From: Pedobacter steynii
GTDB taxonomy: Bacteria > Bacteroidota > Bacteroidia > Sphingobacteriales > Sphingobacteriaceae
Length of the DNA stretch: 64,000 bases
NCBI RefSeq assembly: GCF_900103665.1
Contig: NZ_FNGY01000001.1
Coordinates: 744,001 to 808,000 of the forward strand
Direction: 5' to 3'
Below are positions 44,061-53,617 of this stretch, piece after piece. The notes under the pieces are model-generated. The model was not told the DNA's origin and made no database searches. It saw only the letters and a list, made by a program, of their open reading frames with translations. Each line of letters starts with the position of its first letter. Position 1 is the stretch's first letter. A program made the position numbers and the translations under genes.

Positions 44061-45152
44061 TTATATATACTTTGTGCCGAATTTAGATTTTACATCGGCC
44101 ACAATCTGTTTAATGTTTTGTTCTTCAGTTCTTGGGCAGATCATCAAAGTGTTGTTGGACTCAACCACAATATAGTCATGTAATCCCTGAAGGATCACGA
44201 GTTTGTCTTTAGGGACGTTTACCATGCAGTTTGAAGAGTCAAACATCATCACTTTCTCCGCAGGGATTACCGCATTGCCCACATAGTCATGCTCAGCAAT
44301 GTCATAAATAGAAGCCCAGGTGCCCAGGTCTGACCATCCGAAATCTGCAGGAAGGACATAAACATTGTCAGCTTTTTCCATGATTCCAAAATCTATAGAA
44401 ATATTGGTGCACTGCTGATAAGCCACGCCAATGAACTCTGTTTCATTATTGGTGTTGTATATCGGGTTTCCCTGAAGAAAGATCTCATGCATCTCCGGAA
44501 GGTGTTTAGCGAAAGCTTTAGTGATCGACTTTGCCGACCAGATAAAGATTCCTGCGTTCCATAGGAAATCACCGCTCTGAATAAATGATTTTGCAAGATC
44601 CAGGTTTGGTTTTTCCGTGAAGATTTTAACCTTATGAATCTGATCGTCCGTTTTTAAGGTGTTTTCTACATATTGGATATAACCATATCCTGTGTCCGGC
44701 CTGCTCGGCTTAATGCCCAGTGTAATCAGACAATCGTTTTCGGATGCTGCTTTTAAAGATTGTTCAATAGCTGCGATGAAAGCGTCCTGATTGGTAATGG
44801 TATGGTCTGAAGGCGCTACGACGATCGTCGCATCCGGATTCAGGTTCAGGATTTTCATCGAACCATAGGAGATACATGGTGCCGTATTGCGCATGATAGG
44901 TTCCGCAAGAATCTGATTCCCTGCCAGATTTGGCAGCTGCTCTTTAACGATATCGGTATAAATCTCATTGGTTACCACAAAAATATTTTCCGGCGGACAA
45001 ATTCTTAAAAAACGTTCGTAGGTACTTTGAATGAGTGTTTTACCAATACCAAAAAAATCAATGAACTGTTTGGGATATTCTGTTCTGCTCACTGGCCAGA
45101 ATCGGCTGCCAACGCCACCGGCCATGATTAGTGCGTAATTATTTTTATTCAT
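44061..45152 (-). CDS. manC: Mannose-1-phosphate guanylyltransferase
   Basis: A 363-residue nucleotidyltransferase that makes GDP-mannose from GTP and mannose-1-phosphate for polysaccharide and glycoprotein synthesis. Landmarks: IMAGGVGSRFWPVSRTEYPKQF (nucleotide-binding signature), VVAPSDHTI, GYGYIQYVE, FTEKPNLDLA and WNAGIFIW. It lacks the C-terminal isomerase domain of bifunctional ManC, so it is the short GMP-only form. The sugar-phosphate isomerase gene kdsD lies 14 nt upstream, so the two are likely co-transcribed. Confidence 0.95.
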   Translation of the reverse strand: MNKNNYALIMAGGVGSRFWPVSRTEYPKQFIDFFGIGKTLIQSTYERFLRICPPENIFVVTNEIYTDIVKEQLPNLAGNQILAEPIMRNTAPCISYGSMKILNLNPDATIVVAPSDHTITNQDAFIAAIEQSLKAASENDCLITLGIKPSRPDTGYGYIQYVENTLKTDDQIHKVKIFTEKPNLDLAKSFIQSGDFLWNAGIFIWSAKSITKAFAKHLPEMHEIFLQGNPIYNTNNETEFIGVAYQQCTNISIDFGIMEKADNVYVLPADFGWSDLGTWASIYDIAEHDYVGNAVIPAEKVMMFDSSNCMVNVPKDKLVILQGLHDYIVVESNNTLMICPRTEEQNIKQIVADVKSKFGTKYI

Positions 45153-45166
45153 GCTAAACTAAATTC

Positions 45167-46132
45167 TTAAATTATACCTTCCTGAAGAAGGTCGTGTAAA
45201 TGTATCATCCCAAAATAAGCACCGGCATCGGTCACTAATAACTGCGTAATGTTGTTTTCTTTAATCATTTCCAGTGCATTAATGGCCAGGAGCTCTTTTT
45301 CAATGGTTTTAGGATGGGGATTCATCAAATCACTCGCTTTAATGTCGGCTAAATTAGTATGTTTTTCTAACATTCTCCTGATATCTCCGTCAGTAATGAT
45401 TCCTAAAATCGTATCCGCCTCAATAACAACGACTGCGCCTAAACGGTTTTGACTAATTTCAATTATGACATCCTTCACAGAAGCCCCGGGGCTGATGCGT
45501 GGTTTTTGATTTTTAAGCGCAATGTCTCCGGCCTTCAGGTACAGGCGTTTGCCCAATGCCCCACCGGGATGGTATCTGCCAAAGTCTTCTTCATTAAAAT
45601 TCCTGGCATTCAGTAAACAAATTGCAATGGCATCGCCCATGGCCAGTTGGGCTGTTGTACTTGTGGTAGGGGCCAGGTTATGCGGACAAGCTTCCTTTGC
45701 TACCGTGGTATTCAGGATCAGATCAGCCTGTATGGCAAGCTCCGAATTCAGTTGTCCCACCATGCCGATCATCAGGTTCCCTGATTGCTTTAACAAAGGT
45801 GCCAGTACTTTGATTTCCGGGGTGTTTCCACTCTTGGAAATACAGATCACAATATCGTCTTTCTGGATCATTCCAAGGTCTCCGTGTACGGCATCTGCAG
45901 CGTGCATAAATATCGATGGAGTGCCTGTAGAATTGAAAGTTGCCACAATTTTCTGCGCAATAATCGCGCTTTTACCGATTCCTGTAACAATAACACGGCC
46001 TTTACATTGCAGAATAAGGTCTATTATTTGGATAAAATCGTCATTTAGGTGCTCAATTAGGCCTAAAATTGACTGTGCTTCCAGCTGTAACGTGTTGACT
46101 GCGTCCCCGATAATGGTTTTTTTACTTTTCAA
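45167..46132 (-). CDS. kdsD: D-arabinose-5-phosphate isomerase (KdsD/KpsF/GutQ family)
   Basis: A 321-residue isomerase that converts ribulose-5-phosphate to arabinose-5-phosphate, the first step to Kdo of lipopolysaccharide. N-terminal SIS domain: GRVIVTGIGKSAIIAQKIVATFNSTGTPSIFMHAADAVHGDLG, ISKSGNTPEIKVL. Two C-terminal CBS motifs (~205-320: VKDVIIEISQNRLGAVVVIE, LGIITDGDIRRML). kdsA, for the next Kdo step, is only 2.3 kb away. Followed by manC. Confidence 0.95.
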   Translation of the reverse strand: MKSKKTIIGDAVNTLQLEAQSILGLIEHLNDDFIQIIDLILQCKGRVIVTGIGKSAIIAQKIVATFNSTGTPSIFMHAADAVHGDLGMIQKDDIVICISKSGNTPEIKVLAPLLKQSGNLMIGMVGQLNSELAIQADLILNTTVAKEACPHNLAPTTSTTAQLAMGDAIAICLLNARNFNEEDFGRYHPGGALGKRLYLKAGDIALKNQKPRISPGASVKDVIIEISQNRLGAVVVIEADTILGIITDGDIRRMLEKHTNLADIKASDLMNPHPKTIEKELLAINALEMIKENNITQLLVTDAGAYFGMIHLHDLLQEGII

Positions 46133-46221
46133 ACAGAATTAATTAGTATATTGATGCTTTGAATTAGTGCAAAATTATGTTATTTTGAAGTAAATATAGC
46201 ACTGAATATTTTATACGCGTA

Positions 46222-48411
46222 ATGGATGTGAAAAAGTCGTTGTTTGATAACTTACAAACCTTTTTTGGTTTTAATAATTTTAAAGGTGATCAGGAGTCTA
46301 TCATCACTAATGTTCTTGAAGGAAAGAATACGTTTGTTATTATGCCTACAGGTGGAGGGAAATCCATATGTTACCAGTTACCGGCGCTAATGAGCGAAGG
46401 TACTGCAATTGTTATATCGCCCCTGATTGCCCTGATGAAAAATCAGGTGGATCAGCTGAGGGCTTTCGGCGGAAGCGACAGCATCGCTCACTTTTTAAAC
46501 TCTTCTTTAAACAAAGCAGAAATTACCCAGGTAAAAAGTGACTTGCTCAGCGGACAAACCAAATTGTTATACGTTGCCCCGGAATCGCTTTCCAAGCAAG
46601 ACAATATTGAGTTCTTAAAACTGATTAAGATATCCTTTGTGGCGGTCGATGAGGCCCACTGTATTTCTGAATGGGGGCATGACTTCCGTCCGGAATACCG
46701 GAAAATCAGACAGGTCATCTGTGGCCTGGGAGATGACATTCCGATTATCGCTTTAACGGCTACCGCAACTCCGAAAGTTCAGCAGGACATCATTAAGAAC
46801 CTGCAGATGTCGGATGCGACCTTATTTAAGTCGTCCTTTAACAGGCCAAACTTATTTTATGAGATCCGCCCGAAAAGAGATGTCATCAAGGAAATGATCC
46901 GATACATCAAGTACAATACCGGAAAATCAGGAATTATTTACTGTCTGAGCCGTAAAAAGGTAGAAGAAGTAGCGGAAGCACTGAACCTGAACGGGATCAA
47001 GGCTTTGCCTTACCATGCAGGATTAGAACCTAAGGTAAGGGCTGATACACAGGATAAGTTCCTGATGGAAGATGTGGAAGTCATTGTGGCAACCATCGCT
47101 TTCGGTATGGGAATCGATAAACCGGATGTACGTTTCGTTATTCATCACGACATTCCTAAGAGTATGGAAGGCTATTACCAGGAAACCGGTAGAGCAGGAA
47201 GAGATGGTGGTGAAGGGGTATGTATCGCTTTTTACGCACAAAAAGATGTAGATAAGCTGGCGAAGTTCATGAAGGATAAGCCAGTGTCTGAGCGTGAAAT
47301 CGGTACACAGATTCTAAAAGAAGTGATCGACTATGCGGAGTCCGGTGTTTGCCGGAGGAAACAGATTCTGCATTACTTTGGAGAAAACTTCAATGAAACA
47401 GGCTGTAACTGCATGTGCGATAACTGTAAAAAACCTAAGAAACTTTTTGAAGCGGAAGAATCATTAGTGGTTTTACTGAAGCTGATTCAACGCATAGGAG
47501 AGAAGTTTGACGATACCCATATCCTGAATATATTTACCGGTTCAGAAACGGCACAAACGATTGCTTACGAGCATGGTAAGATTGCTGAGTTTGGTCTGGG
47601 AATGGTAGAAGGAGAAAATTACTGGAAGTCTTTGGTCCGTCAGTCGGTACTGAACAACTTCCTGTCTAAAGATATCGACAATTACGGCCTTTTAAGGTTA
47701 ACCAATAACGGAAGAGATTTCATTGAAAACCCATATAGCCTTAAATTTGTGCTCAATGAGCCAATTGAAAGCGCTGCGGACGACGATGAGGATGATGTTA
47801 AACATGGAACCGGAACGCTGGATACGCAATTGTTACAGCTGTTAAAGGACCTTAGAAAGAAAATCGCCAAGCAAAAGAATGTACCGCCATTTGTGGTGTT
47901 CCAGGACCCTTCATTAGAAGAGATGTGTACGCATTATCCAATCGCAATGGATGAGTTGAAACAGATCTCCGGAGTAGGAAACGGAAAGGCCATGAAATTC
48001 GGTTCTCCGTTCATTGAGCTGATTAAAAAATATGTAGACGATAATGATATTGAGCGCCCGATAGACCTGATCATCAAGACTCAAGCCAATAAATCGCAGC
48101 TTAAAGTATCCATTATCCAGAATATCGACCGGCAGATTGGTCTGGAAGATATCGCTAAGTCTAAAGGCATTACTTATTTCGATATCTTAAAGGAGATCGA
48201 AGCTATCGTAAATTCAGGCACTAAGCTGAACCTTAATTATTTTGTAGATGAATTGATTGATGAAGACCGTCAGGATGAAGTATTTGATTACTTCCAGTCT
48301 GCGGAGAACGATTCTATCGATGAAGCATTAAAAGAATTAGGGGAAACAGATTATTCCCGTGAAGAGATCCAGCTGATGCGGATCAAGTTCATGTCTGAAT
48401 TAGGTAATTAA
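46222..48411 (+). CDS. recQ: ATP-dependent DNA helicase RecQ
   Basis: A 729-residue 3'-5' helicase of recombination repair. Motor: [17 protein letters not shown] (Walker A), [20 protein letters not shown] (DEAH and the aromatic-rich loop), [52 protein letters not shown]. The RecQ-C-terminal zinc site shows [12 protein letters not shown]...CNCMCDNC. A winged helix and an HRDC-like domain ([29 protein letters not shown]) follow, then a C-terminal extension of ~110 residues. Divergent from kdsD, with kdsA after 15 nt. Confidence 0.96.
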   Translation: MDVKKSLFDNLQTFFGFNNFKGDQESIITNVLEGKNTFVIMPTGGGKSICYQLPALMSEGTAIVISPLIALMKNQVDQLRAFGGSDSIAHFLNSSLNKAEITQVKSDLLSGQTKLLYVAPESLSKQDNIEFLKLIKISFVAVDEAHCISEWGHDFRPEYRKIRQVICGLGDDIPIIALTATATPKVQQDIIKNLQMSDATLFKSSFNRPNLFYEIRPKRDVIKEMIRYIKYNTGKSGIIYCLSRKKVEEVAEALNLNGIKALPYHAGLEPKVRADTQDKFLMEDVEVIVATIAFGMGIDKPDVRFVIHHDIPKSMEGYYQETGRAGRDGGEGVCIAFYAQKDVDKLAKFMKDKPVSEREIGTQILKEVIDYAESGVCRRKQILHYFGENFNETGCNCMCDNCKKPKKLFEAEESLVVLLKLIQRIGEKFDDTHILNIFTGSETAQTIAYEHGKIAEFGLGMVEGENYWKSLVRQSVLNNFLSKDIDNYGLLRLTNNGRDFIENPYSLKFVLNEPIESAADDDEDDVKHGTGTLDTQLLQLLKDLRKKIAKQKNVPPFVVFQDPSLEEMCTHYPIAMDELKQISGVGNGKAMKFGSPFIELIKKYVDDNDIERPIDLIIKTQANKSQLKVSIIQNIDRQIGLEDIAKSKGITYFDILKEIEAIVNSGTKLNLNYFVDELIDEDRQDEVFDYFQSAENDSIDEALKELGETDYSREEIQLMRIKFMSELGN

Positions 48412-48426
48412 TACACAAGATACAAA

Positions 48427-49242
48427 ATGATCAATTTTCCACTAGATAATTTAAAACATCAGGATTCCAATAATTTCTTTTTAATGGCCGGCCCCTGTGC
48501 CATTGAAGGTGAGGAGATGGCACTCCGCATTGCTGAGAAAATCATTACCATCACTGATAAACTGAATATCCCTTATATTTTCAAAGGCTCTTACCGTAAA
48601 GCGAACCGTTCAAAAGGTGGTTCATTTACCGGAATAGGAGATGAAAAAGCCTTGAAAATCCTGGAGAAAGTCGGTAAAACTTTTAACGTGCCAACGGTTA
48701 CGGATATCCACGAAAGTGGGGAAGCAGCAATGGCAGCGGCTTATGTTGACGTGCTGCAGATCCCTGCATTCCTTTGTCGCCAGACAGATTTGCTGATCGC
48801 TGCGGCGCATACAGGTAAAGTGGTGAACGTAAAGAAAGGTCAGTTTTTATCTGCGGGATCGATGAAGTTCGCGGTAGAAAAGATTGTGGAATCCGGAAAC
48901 AACAGAGTGATCTTAACGGATCGTGGAAATACATTCGGTTATCAGGACCTGATCGTTGATTATCGTGGATTACCGGAAATGCAGGCCTTCGGGGTCCCTG
49001 TGGTGATGGATTGTACACATTCCCTGCAACAGCCGAACCAAAGTTCGGGTGTAACAGGAGGGAAACCTGAACTGATCGAAACCATTGCCAAGGCAGCAAT
49101 TGCTGTTGGTGCAGACGGGCTTTTTATAGAAACACACCCTGATCCTGCAAATGCAAAATCAGATGGTGCAAATATGCTACACCTGGATTTACTGGAAGAT
49201 TTACTGGTAAAACTGGTAAGATTAAGAAAAGCGGTTATTTAA
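48427..49242 (+). CDS. kdsA: 3-deoxy-8-phosphooctulonate (Kdo-8-P) synthase
   Basis: A 271-residue TIM-barrel enzyme that joins phosphoenolpyruvate to arabinose-5-phosphate, making Kdo-8-phosphate for lipid A core. Landmarks: FLMAGPCAIEGEEMALRIA, FKGSYRKANRSKGGSFTGIGDEKAL, VTDIHESGEA, IPAFLCRQTDLLIAAA, NVKKGQFLSAG, DCTHSLQQPN and GLFIETHPDP. AGPCAIE without the metal Cys is replaced here by AGPC with Cys present, so a metal-dependent form is possible. It follows recQ by 15 nt. Confidence 0.96.
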   Translation: MINFPLDNLKHQDSNNFFLMAGPCAIEGEEMALRIAEKIITITDKLNIPYIFKGSYRKANRSKGGSFTGIGDEKALKILEKVGKTFNVPTVTDIHESGEAAMAAAYVDVLQIPAFLCRQTDLLIAAAHTGKVVNVKKGQFLSAGSMKFAVEKIVESGNNRVILTDRGNTFGYQDLIVDYRGLPEMQAFGVPVVMDCTHSLQQPNQSSGVTGGKPELIETIAKAAIAVGADGLFIETHPDPANAKSDGANMLHLDLLEDLLVKLVRLRKAVI

Positions 49243-49272
49243 TCAGGCAACCGGATTGTTAATTTTGTGCTT

Positions 49273-49659
49273 ATGGATGAATATGAAGAAGCACTGCATC
49301 ACCTGGGCTCGGATACTTTAGCATTTGGTCCTGTTTTAGCAGACCAGGTGACTGATAAACTGGAATTAGGATATTTACTCAGTTATAGCCATCGTGACTA
49401 TTGCGGCATGGGAATGGCGATGAATGAAAAAAAAGAATTCCTGTATGGGGAAATCTGGGACGGCGCTTTTTCCGAACCGAGAATCTTCCCGAACAGGGAC
49501 TTATTCGTGGCCTGGCTGGCTCAGCAATCCACTTCTTCACTGGCCCGCCTGGATGACGGTGATTTTTTTAGTGGTAACCAGATCATTTCCAGAAAACGCC
49601 TGCTTGATTTTATAGCTCCCGATTATCCGAAGCTGGACTTTATCTGGTATCAAGTTTGA
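49273..49659 (+). CDS. Hypothetical protein
   Basis: A 128-residue acidic soluble protein (MDEYEEALHHLGSDTLAFG). ATG 49273 is preferred over GTG 49267. The sequence (SYSHRDYCGMGMAMNEKKEFLYGEIWDG, FPNRDLFVAWLAQQS) has no motif I can name and no signal peptide. It lies 30 nt after kdsA and 31 nt before the next secreted protein gene, so it is probably in the recQ-kdsA transcript. Confidence 0.7.
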   Translation: MDEYEEALHHLGSDTLAFGPVLADQVTDKLELGYLLSYSHRDYCGMGMAMNEKKEFLYGEIWDGAFSEPRIFPNRDLFVAWLAQQSTSSLARLDDGDFFSGNQIISRKRLLDFIAPDYPKLDFIWYQV

Positions 49660-49690
49660 TCATAAAAGTCAAACACAGACACAGAAAATA

Positions 49691-50269
49691 ATGGCAAAAG
49701 CACTCCTCACATTTGTTTTATTCTTATCCCATCTGCTCGTTTTCGGGCAGGAGAAATTGGTCAAAGACTTAGATCACGATGGGAAAATGGACACTGTATC
49801 TTTATCTAAGAAGGAATCGACTATATTTTGTCAATTATCCAGTCAGAAGTTCGCAAAAATCCATAGTCTGCCAATAGAAAATCTAAATGATAACGCAGGA
49901 ATTAGTCCTACTAAAAATGGTTTTGAATTTTTCAATGATTGGATGCGTGCAGGTTTTAAAACTCAGTTCAGATACAACAAGGATGCAAAAAAAATTCAGC
50001 TAATTGGCATGGGTAGATACTCATATGGCGGTGCTACTCATGATGGAAGTGGGGAGTCCAGTGTGAATTTGTTGACATATGATTACATCGGGGATTGGAA
50101 TTATTTTAATACGTCAGCCAATAAAGGAGAAGGGAAGCTGGTTAAAATTCCAACGATCAGGACGAAACTGAAATTTAAAACTACTTATCTGGAAACATTT
50201 AGTGACGCTACCTATATTGACTATGAGGATAGATGTACAAAGCTGTATGAAAAGCACCGTCCTTTCTAG
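49691..50269 (+). CDS. Secreted protein of unknown function
   Basis: A 192-residue protein with a signal peptide (AKALLTFVLFLSHLLVFGQ). The mature start KDLDHDGKMDTVSL resembles the calcium-binding loop of VCBS/FG-GAP-like or dockerin-like repeats (DxDxDGxxD), but only one copy is seen. The remainder (IQLIGMGRYSYGGATHDGSGESSVNLLTYDYIGDW) is beta-rich. Family unknown to me. Its last 4 nt overlap the end of the converging PorE-like gene. Confidence 0.72.
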   Translation: MAKALLTFVLFLSHLLVFGQEKLVKDLDHDGKMDTVSLSKKESTIFCQLSSQKFAKIHSLPIENLNDNAGISPTKNGFEFFNDWMRAGFKTQFRYNKDAKKIQLIGMGRYSYGGATHDGSGESSVNLLTYDYIGDWNYFNTSANKGEGKLVKIPTIRTKLKFKTTYLETFSDATYIDYEDRCTKLYEKHRPF

Positions 50270-52161
50270 ATTTTCGTAATGAGGAAGGAGGTCCTTCTGT
50301 TCTTTTTACGCTTTTCCTCGGTTTCATTTCCTGCAATTGGCTTGGTCTCTCCATAGCCTTTATAGGTTAAGCGATCCGGATCGATTTTACTTTCAATGAG
50401 GTGGTCATAAACAGCCTTGGCCCGGTTTACCGATAATTTCTCGTTCTGAAGGTCATTGCCTACATTGTCGGTATGTCCCTGAACTTCAATATGGATGTTC
50501 AGGTTGTTTTTTAACAGGTCTTTCAGGGTTGCGAGCTCCGTTACCGATGAGGGCAACAGGGTATACTCATTGGTATTAAAGAAAATATTCTTCAGAATCA
50601 TATCTGTGCCTACCTTTAAGCGCTCCAGGTCAATCTCCAGAAGAAAGGGCTTATTTCCATTGGCAGTGGTTAGCTGGTAATTTTCAGAGTAGAAAAGATA
50701 GCCATCTGCGCTGACATTAAAGGCATAATCAGCGCCAATAGGCATCACCGCCAGAAAATCCCCATTCTCTTTGGAGGTATAATCATTGTATGCCGTCTTT
50801 TTATTGCTGAGGTTCACGACCTGAACTTTAGCTTCCAGAAATTTCCGCGTTTCTTTATCACGAACGATTCCCTTTACATACGTAATGGCCATTGGCTTTT
50901 TATCTTCAGGCAATTTAAACTGGTAAATGTCCATGTCTCCATATCCATCTTTCAGGTTGGAGGAGAAAAAGGCTTCCGTACCGTCCGGACTCACAATTAA
51001 TCCGCTCTCTTCACTGAAACTATTGATCGGATAGCCCATGTTTAAGGGATTACTCCAATGACCGGTAGGGTCCAATCTGCTCATGAAAATATCTTTGTTG
51101 CCCATACCAGGCCATCCATCTGAAGAAAAATAAAGTGTTTTCCCATCTGCATGGAGGAAAGGGGTGTTTTCGTCATATGGGGTGTTGATTTCCGGTCCCA
51201 GGTTAACGGGGGCTGACCATTCGCCTTCCTCATTCAGCTGGGTTTTCCAGATGTCATAACCACCAATTCCTCCCGGTCTGTTGCTCACAAAGTACAAGGT
51301 ATTTCCATCGGGACTGATGGCCGGCTGTGATTCCCAGTACATGGAGTTTACAGGTGCACCGAGGTTAAAAGGTTGTCCCCAGTTATTCCCTTCTTTATGG
51401 CTGACATAGAGGTCACATCTTCCTAATCCGTTAGGCCTGTTACAACCCGTAAAAAAGAGGTATTGCCCGTCGGGAGAAATAGACTGTGCGCCTTCATTAA
51501 ATTGGGAAGTATTGATGTTACTGCTCAAAGAAACAGGGCTGCTCCATTCTTTATTGCGTTTTTTGGAAATGAAAAAGTCTTCATTGCCTGCTATATTTCT
51601 GCTGAAAATTAAGGTCTCATTGTCGGCAGTGATGGCAGGGAAATAATCCCGGTGTGCCGAGTTGATTTGCGGACCCAGGTTTACAGGTTCGTACTTCTGA
51701 GGTGTTTTTAAAGCCTGAATCGAAAACTCACAGTCCATTTTGTATTTTTTTGCCTTGGCAAGAAAAGCTTTATCACCTCCGGTATATTTGTCGATAAAAA
51801 GGCTGATGTTCTTCAGTGCGTTGTTATAGTCGCCGGTATTGAGCTGTGATTCTGCCAATCCATAATAGATCCTGACATCTGATCCGGCACCTAAACCAAG
51901 GGCTTTGTTATAGTACTGCTTGGCTTCTTCAAAAGATTTTAGTCTCCTGTTGAGTTCGGCAAGCTGAATAATGGCATTCTGGAAATTTGGATCTGCGGTT
52001 GCAGCATCTTTTAAAGCAGCAATCGCTTCTTCGTAATTGTTGTTATTCAAATATACCTGGGCCTTATCAAAATCAGCCATCGCTTTTTTGACGGAGGAGG
52101 TTTGAGCGCTGACACCAAGAATTACAAAGAAAAAAAAGGCCGCAATAGATATTTTTTTCAA
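50266..52161 (-). CDS. PorE-like TPR / WD40-like propeller / OmpA outer-membrane protein
   Basis: A 631-residue exported protein in four parts. Signal peptide (KKISIAAFFFFVILGVSAQ). TPR region ~25-140 (NNYEEAIAALKDAATADPNFQNA). PD40 beta-propeller ~155-415 with repeated SPDGxxLYFxSxRPGGxG-type blades (ISPDGQYLFFTGCNRPNG, ISPDGNTLYFVSNRPGG, SPDGTEAFFSSN). A carboxypeptidase-regulatory-like domain (~430-515, VKGIVRDKETRKFLEAKVQVV). An OmpA peptidoglycan-binding end (HIEVQGHTDNVGNDLQNEKLSVNRAKAV). This is the layout of PorE of the type IX secretion system. A PorE role is plausible, but several paralogues of this architecture exist per genome. Confidence 0.88.
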   Translation of the reverse strand: MKKISIAAFFFFVILGVSAQTSSVKKAMADFDKAQVYLNNNNYEEAIAALKDAATADPNFQNAIIQLAELNRRLKSFEEAKQYYNKALGLGAGSDVRIYYGLAESQLNTGDYNNALKNISLFIDKYTGGDKAFLAKAKKYKMDCEFSIQALKTPQKYEPVNLGPQINSAHRDYFPAITADNETLIFSRNIAGNEDFFISKKRNKEWSSPVSLSSNINTSQFNEGAQSISPDGQYLFFTGCNRPNGLGRCDLYVSHKEGNNWGQPFNLGAPVNSMYWESQPAISPDGNTLYFVSNRPGGIGGYDIWKTQLNEEGEWSAPVNLGPEINTPYDENTPFLHADGKTLYFSSDGWPGMGNKDIFMSRLDPTGHWSNPLNMGYPINSFSEESGLIVSPDGTEAFFSSNLKDGYGDMDIYQFKLPEDKKPMAITYVKGIVRDKETRKFLEAKVQVVNLSNKKTAYNDYTSKENGDFLAVMPIGADYAFNVSADGYLFYSENYQLTTANGNKPFLLEIDLERLKVGTDMILKNIFFNTNEYTLLPSSVTELATLKDLLKNNLNIHIEVQGHTDNVGNDLQNEKLSVNRAKAVYDHLIESKIDPDRLTYKGYGETKPIAGNETEEKRKKNRRTSFLITKI

Positions 52162-52214
52162 AACGCTACTTTTTATGAATAATATTAAATGTAGCGAAAA
52201 ATCTGAAGATCTAA

Positions 52215-52838
52215 TTAAGGGATATTTAAATATTTATGAGTTTGTAAGGAGATTTCCCATTTCGGGTTGGCCATTACATAATCAATAATCAGGGGAGTCA
52301 TCTCTTTTGATTTAGACCATTCTGGTTGTAAATACAACTTACAGGTGTCAGAAACGCTTTCTGCGTATTTCTCTGCCCATTCAAAATCACTCTTATTGAA
52401 AACAATCACTTTCAGCTCATTGGCAAAAGGAGTGATGTCCGGACGGGGTGCTTTAAATTTCTTTGGAGAAAGACAGATCCAGTCCCAGGTACCCGAAAGT
52501 GGATAAGCACCGGAAGTCTCGATAAAGGTCAGGATATTTCTTTCTTTTAGCTTTTGGGTCAGGTAATCCAGGTTGTAGATTAATGGCTCACCACCAGTAA
52601 TCACTACGGCTTTCCCCGGAAAACTATCTGCTTTGACAACGATATCATCAGACAGGGTTAATGGATGTAACTCTGCATCCCAGCTTTCTTTAACATCACA
52701 CCAGTGACAACCGACGTCGCAACCTCCCAAACGAATAAAATAAGCCGCTTTTCCTGTGTTAAATCCTTCGCCCTGAATGGTGTAAAACTCTTCCATTAAA
52801 GGAAGTAATGTGCCGTCTGCTGGTATTTGATGTGCCAT
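52215..52838 (-). CDS. queE: 7-carboxy-7-deazaguanine synthase (radical SAM)
   Basis: A 207-residue radical SAM enzyme that rearranges 6-carboxytetrahydropterin into 7-carboxy-7-deazaguanine, a precursor of queuosine. Start is ATG 52838 (MAHQIPADGTLLPLMEEFYTIQGEG); the frame extends far upstream but that part is not family-like. The cluster motif is CDVGCHWC (Cx3CxxC). Also EFYTIQGEGFNTGKAAYFIRLGG, VITGGEPL, FIETSG and LSPKKFKAP. No other queuosine genes are in the window. A TACCTTTG box lies just upstream. Confidence 0.95.
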   Translation of the reverse strand: MAHQIPADGTLLPLMEEFYTIQGEGFNTGKAAYFIRLGGCDVGCHWCDVKESWDAELHPLTLSDDIVVKADSFPGKAVVITGGEPLIYNLDYLTQKLKERNILTFIETSGAYPLSGTWDWICLSPKKFKAPRPDITPFANELKVIVFNKSDFEWAEKYAESVSDTCKLYLQPEWSKSKEMTPLIIDYVMANPKWEISLQTHKYLNIP

Positions 52839-52848
52839 ATAAAGGCTG

Positions 52849-52856
52849 CAAAGGTA
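52849..52856 (-). promoter_or_regulatory. -7 element of the queE promoter
   Basis: TACCTTTG on the minus strand fits TAnnTTTG and ends 11 nt before ATG 52838, supporting that start. Confidence 0.4.
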
Positions 52857-52940
52857 AATAAAATATCGGCGGGAAATGAGATTATATGTATATTGAAAAC
52901 GTTTATATGACCAATCTATGAAAAAGAAGGGAATCCTGGG

Positions 52941-53273
52941 ATGCTGAAGTGGTATAAAATAGAAGGAACATTCCCGGAGCAGGATTTTGTACAGCAAATC
53001 AAGGTGAACGGGAAGAAATTATGTATGCTGAGGCATCAGCATCAGCTTCATGTAGTTCAGAATACCTGTCCGCATGCAGGAGGGATTTTAAGTGGAGGCC
53101 GTTGTAAGGATGGTTATCTGATCTGTCCGATTCATCGGTATGAGTATAATCTGGAAACAGGAAGGGGAGCAGAGGGACAGGGGGATTATATTGACACTTA
53201 TCCGGTGGAGGAAAGGGAAGATGGGATATATGTGGGTTTGAAAGAAAGCTGGATAAAGAAGTTGTTCGGGTAA
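52941..53273 (+). CDS. Rieske [2Fe-2S] protein, ferredoxin type
   Basis: A 110-residue soluble Rieske protein. The two half-motifs are CPHAGGILSGGRC and CPIHRYEYN, giving the 2-Cys/2-His cluster ligands. This is the small bacterial form, like the ferredoxin of dioxygenases or NirD, with no signal peptide. It starts 103 nt from queE in the opposite direction. No oxygenase or nitrite reductase gene is adjacent, so its electron partner is unknown. The next gene starts 2 nt after its stop. Confidence 0.92.
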   Translation: MLKWYKIEGTFPEQDFVQQIKVNGKKLCMLRHQHQLHVVQNTCPHAGGILSGGRCKDGYLICPIHRYEYNLETGRGAEGQGDYIDTYPVEEREDGIYVGLKESWIKKLFG

Positions 53274-53275
53274 AT

Positions 53276-53617
53276 ATGCAGGATTTTAAAATAAGATTTC
53301 CGGCCGGTTATCAGGTGAACGATATTTTTAATGACAATTTAGACCTGAATGTGATCTTCCCCGATAACAGTGTCTTTTTTGGAACGTCTTTTACGGTTAA
53401 TAATATTCAACATTTGATGGAAAAGGGGCCAAACAATTACTTTTGGGCTGTTGATATGTTCATTGTAAAAGATTTAGAGAAGATCACCATAAAGAAGGCT
53501 ATTCAAGACGCGATTAATGATGAATATTTTAATTTAATTTTTTCACAAATAGGTTCTTTAAGTACGGTCTACGGTAAAAGTGTAAATTATGATAGTATAG
53601 TTGATGAATGTAGTTAA
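53276..53617 (+). CDS. Small unknown protein, start of the accessory island
   Basis: A 113-residue soluble protein (MQDFKIRFPAGYQVNDIFNDN). It begins 2 nt after the Rieske gene, and its end overlaps the next gene by 14 nt. The layout (strand-rich first half, KAIQDAINDEYFNLIFSQIGS helices at the end) is like many small immunity-type proteins, but I recognise no family. Its richness in Asn, Asp and A/T-ending codons sets it apart from the core genes upstream and matches the accessory genes downstream. Confidence 0.65.
   Translation: MQDFKIRFPAGYQVNDIFNDNLDLNVIFPDNSVFFGTSFTVNNIQHLMEKGPNNYFWAVDMFIVKDLEKITIKKAIQDAINDEYFNLIFSQIGSLSTVYGKSVNYDSIVDECS

Noticed and set aside
45522..46142. A 206-codon + strand frame opposite kdsD
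   Set aside because: It is antisense to an intact SIS-CBS isomerase, and its composition mirrors the sense codons.
49691..50269. Dockerin or calcium-binding repeat protein
   Set aside because: Only a single DLDHDGKMD loop is present, and dockerins need two.
52838..52997. A 53-codon N-terminal extension of queE
   Set aside because: It crosses the TACCTTTG promoter box and the start of the divergent Rieske gene and is not family-like.
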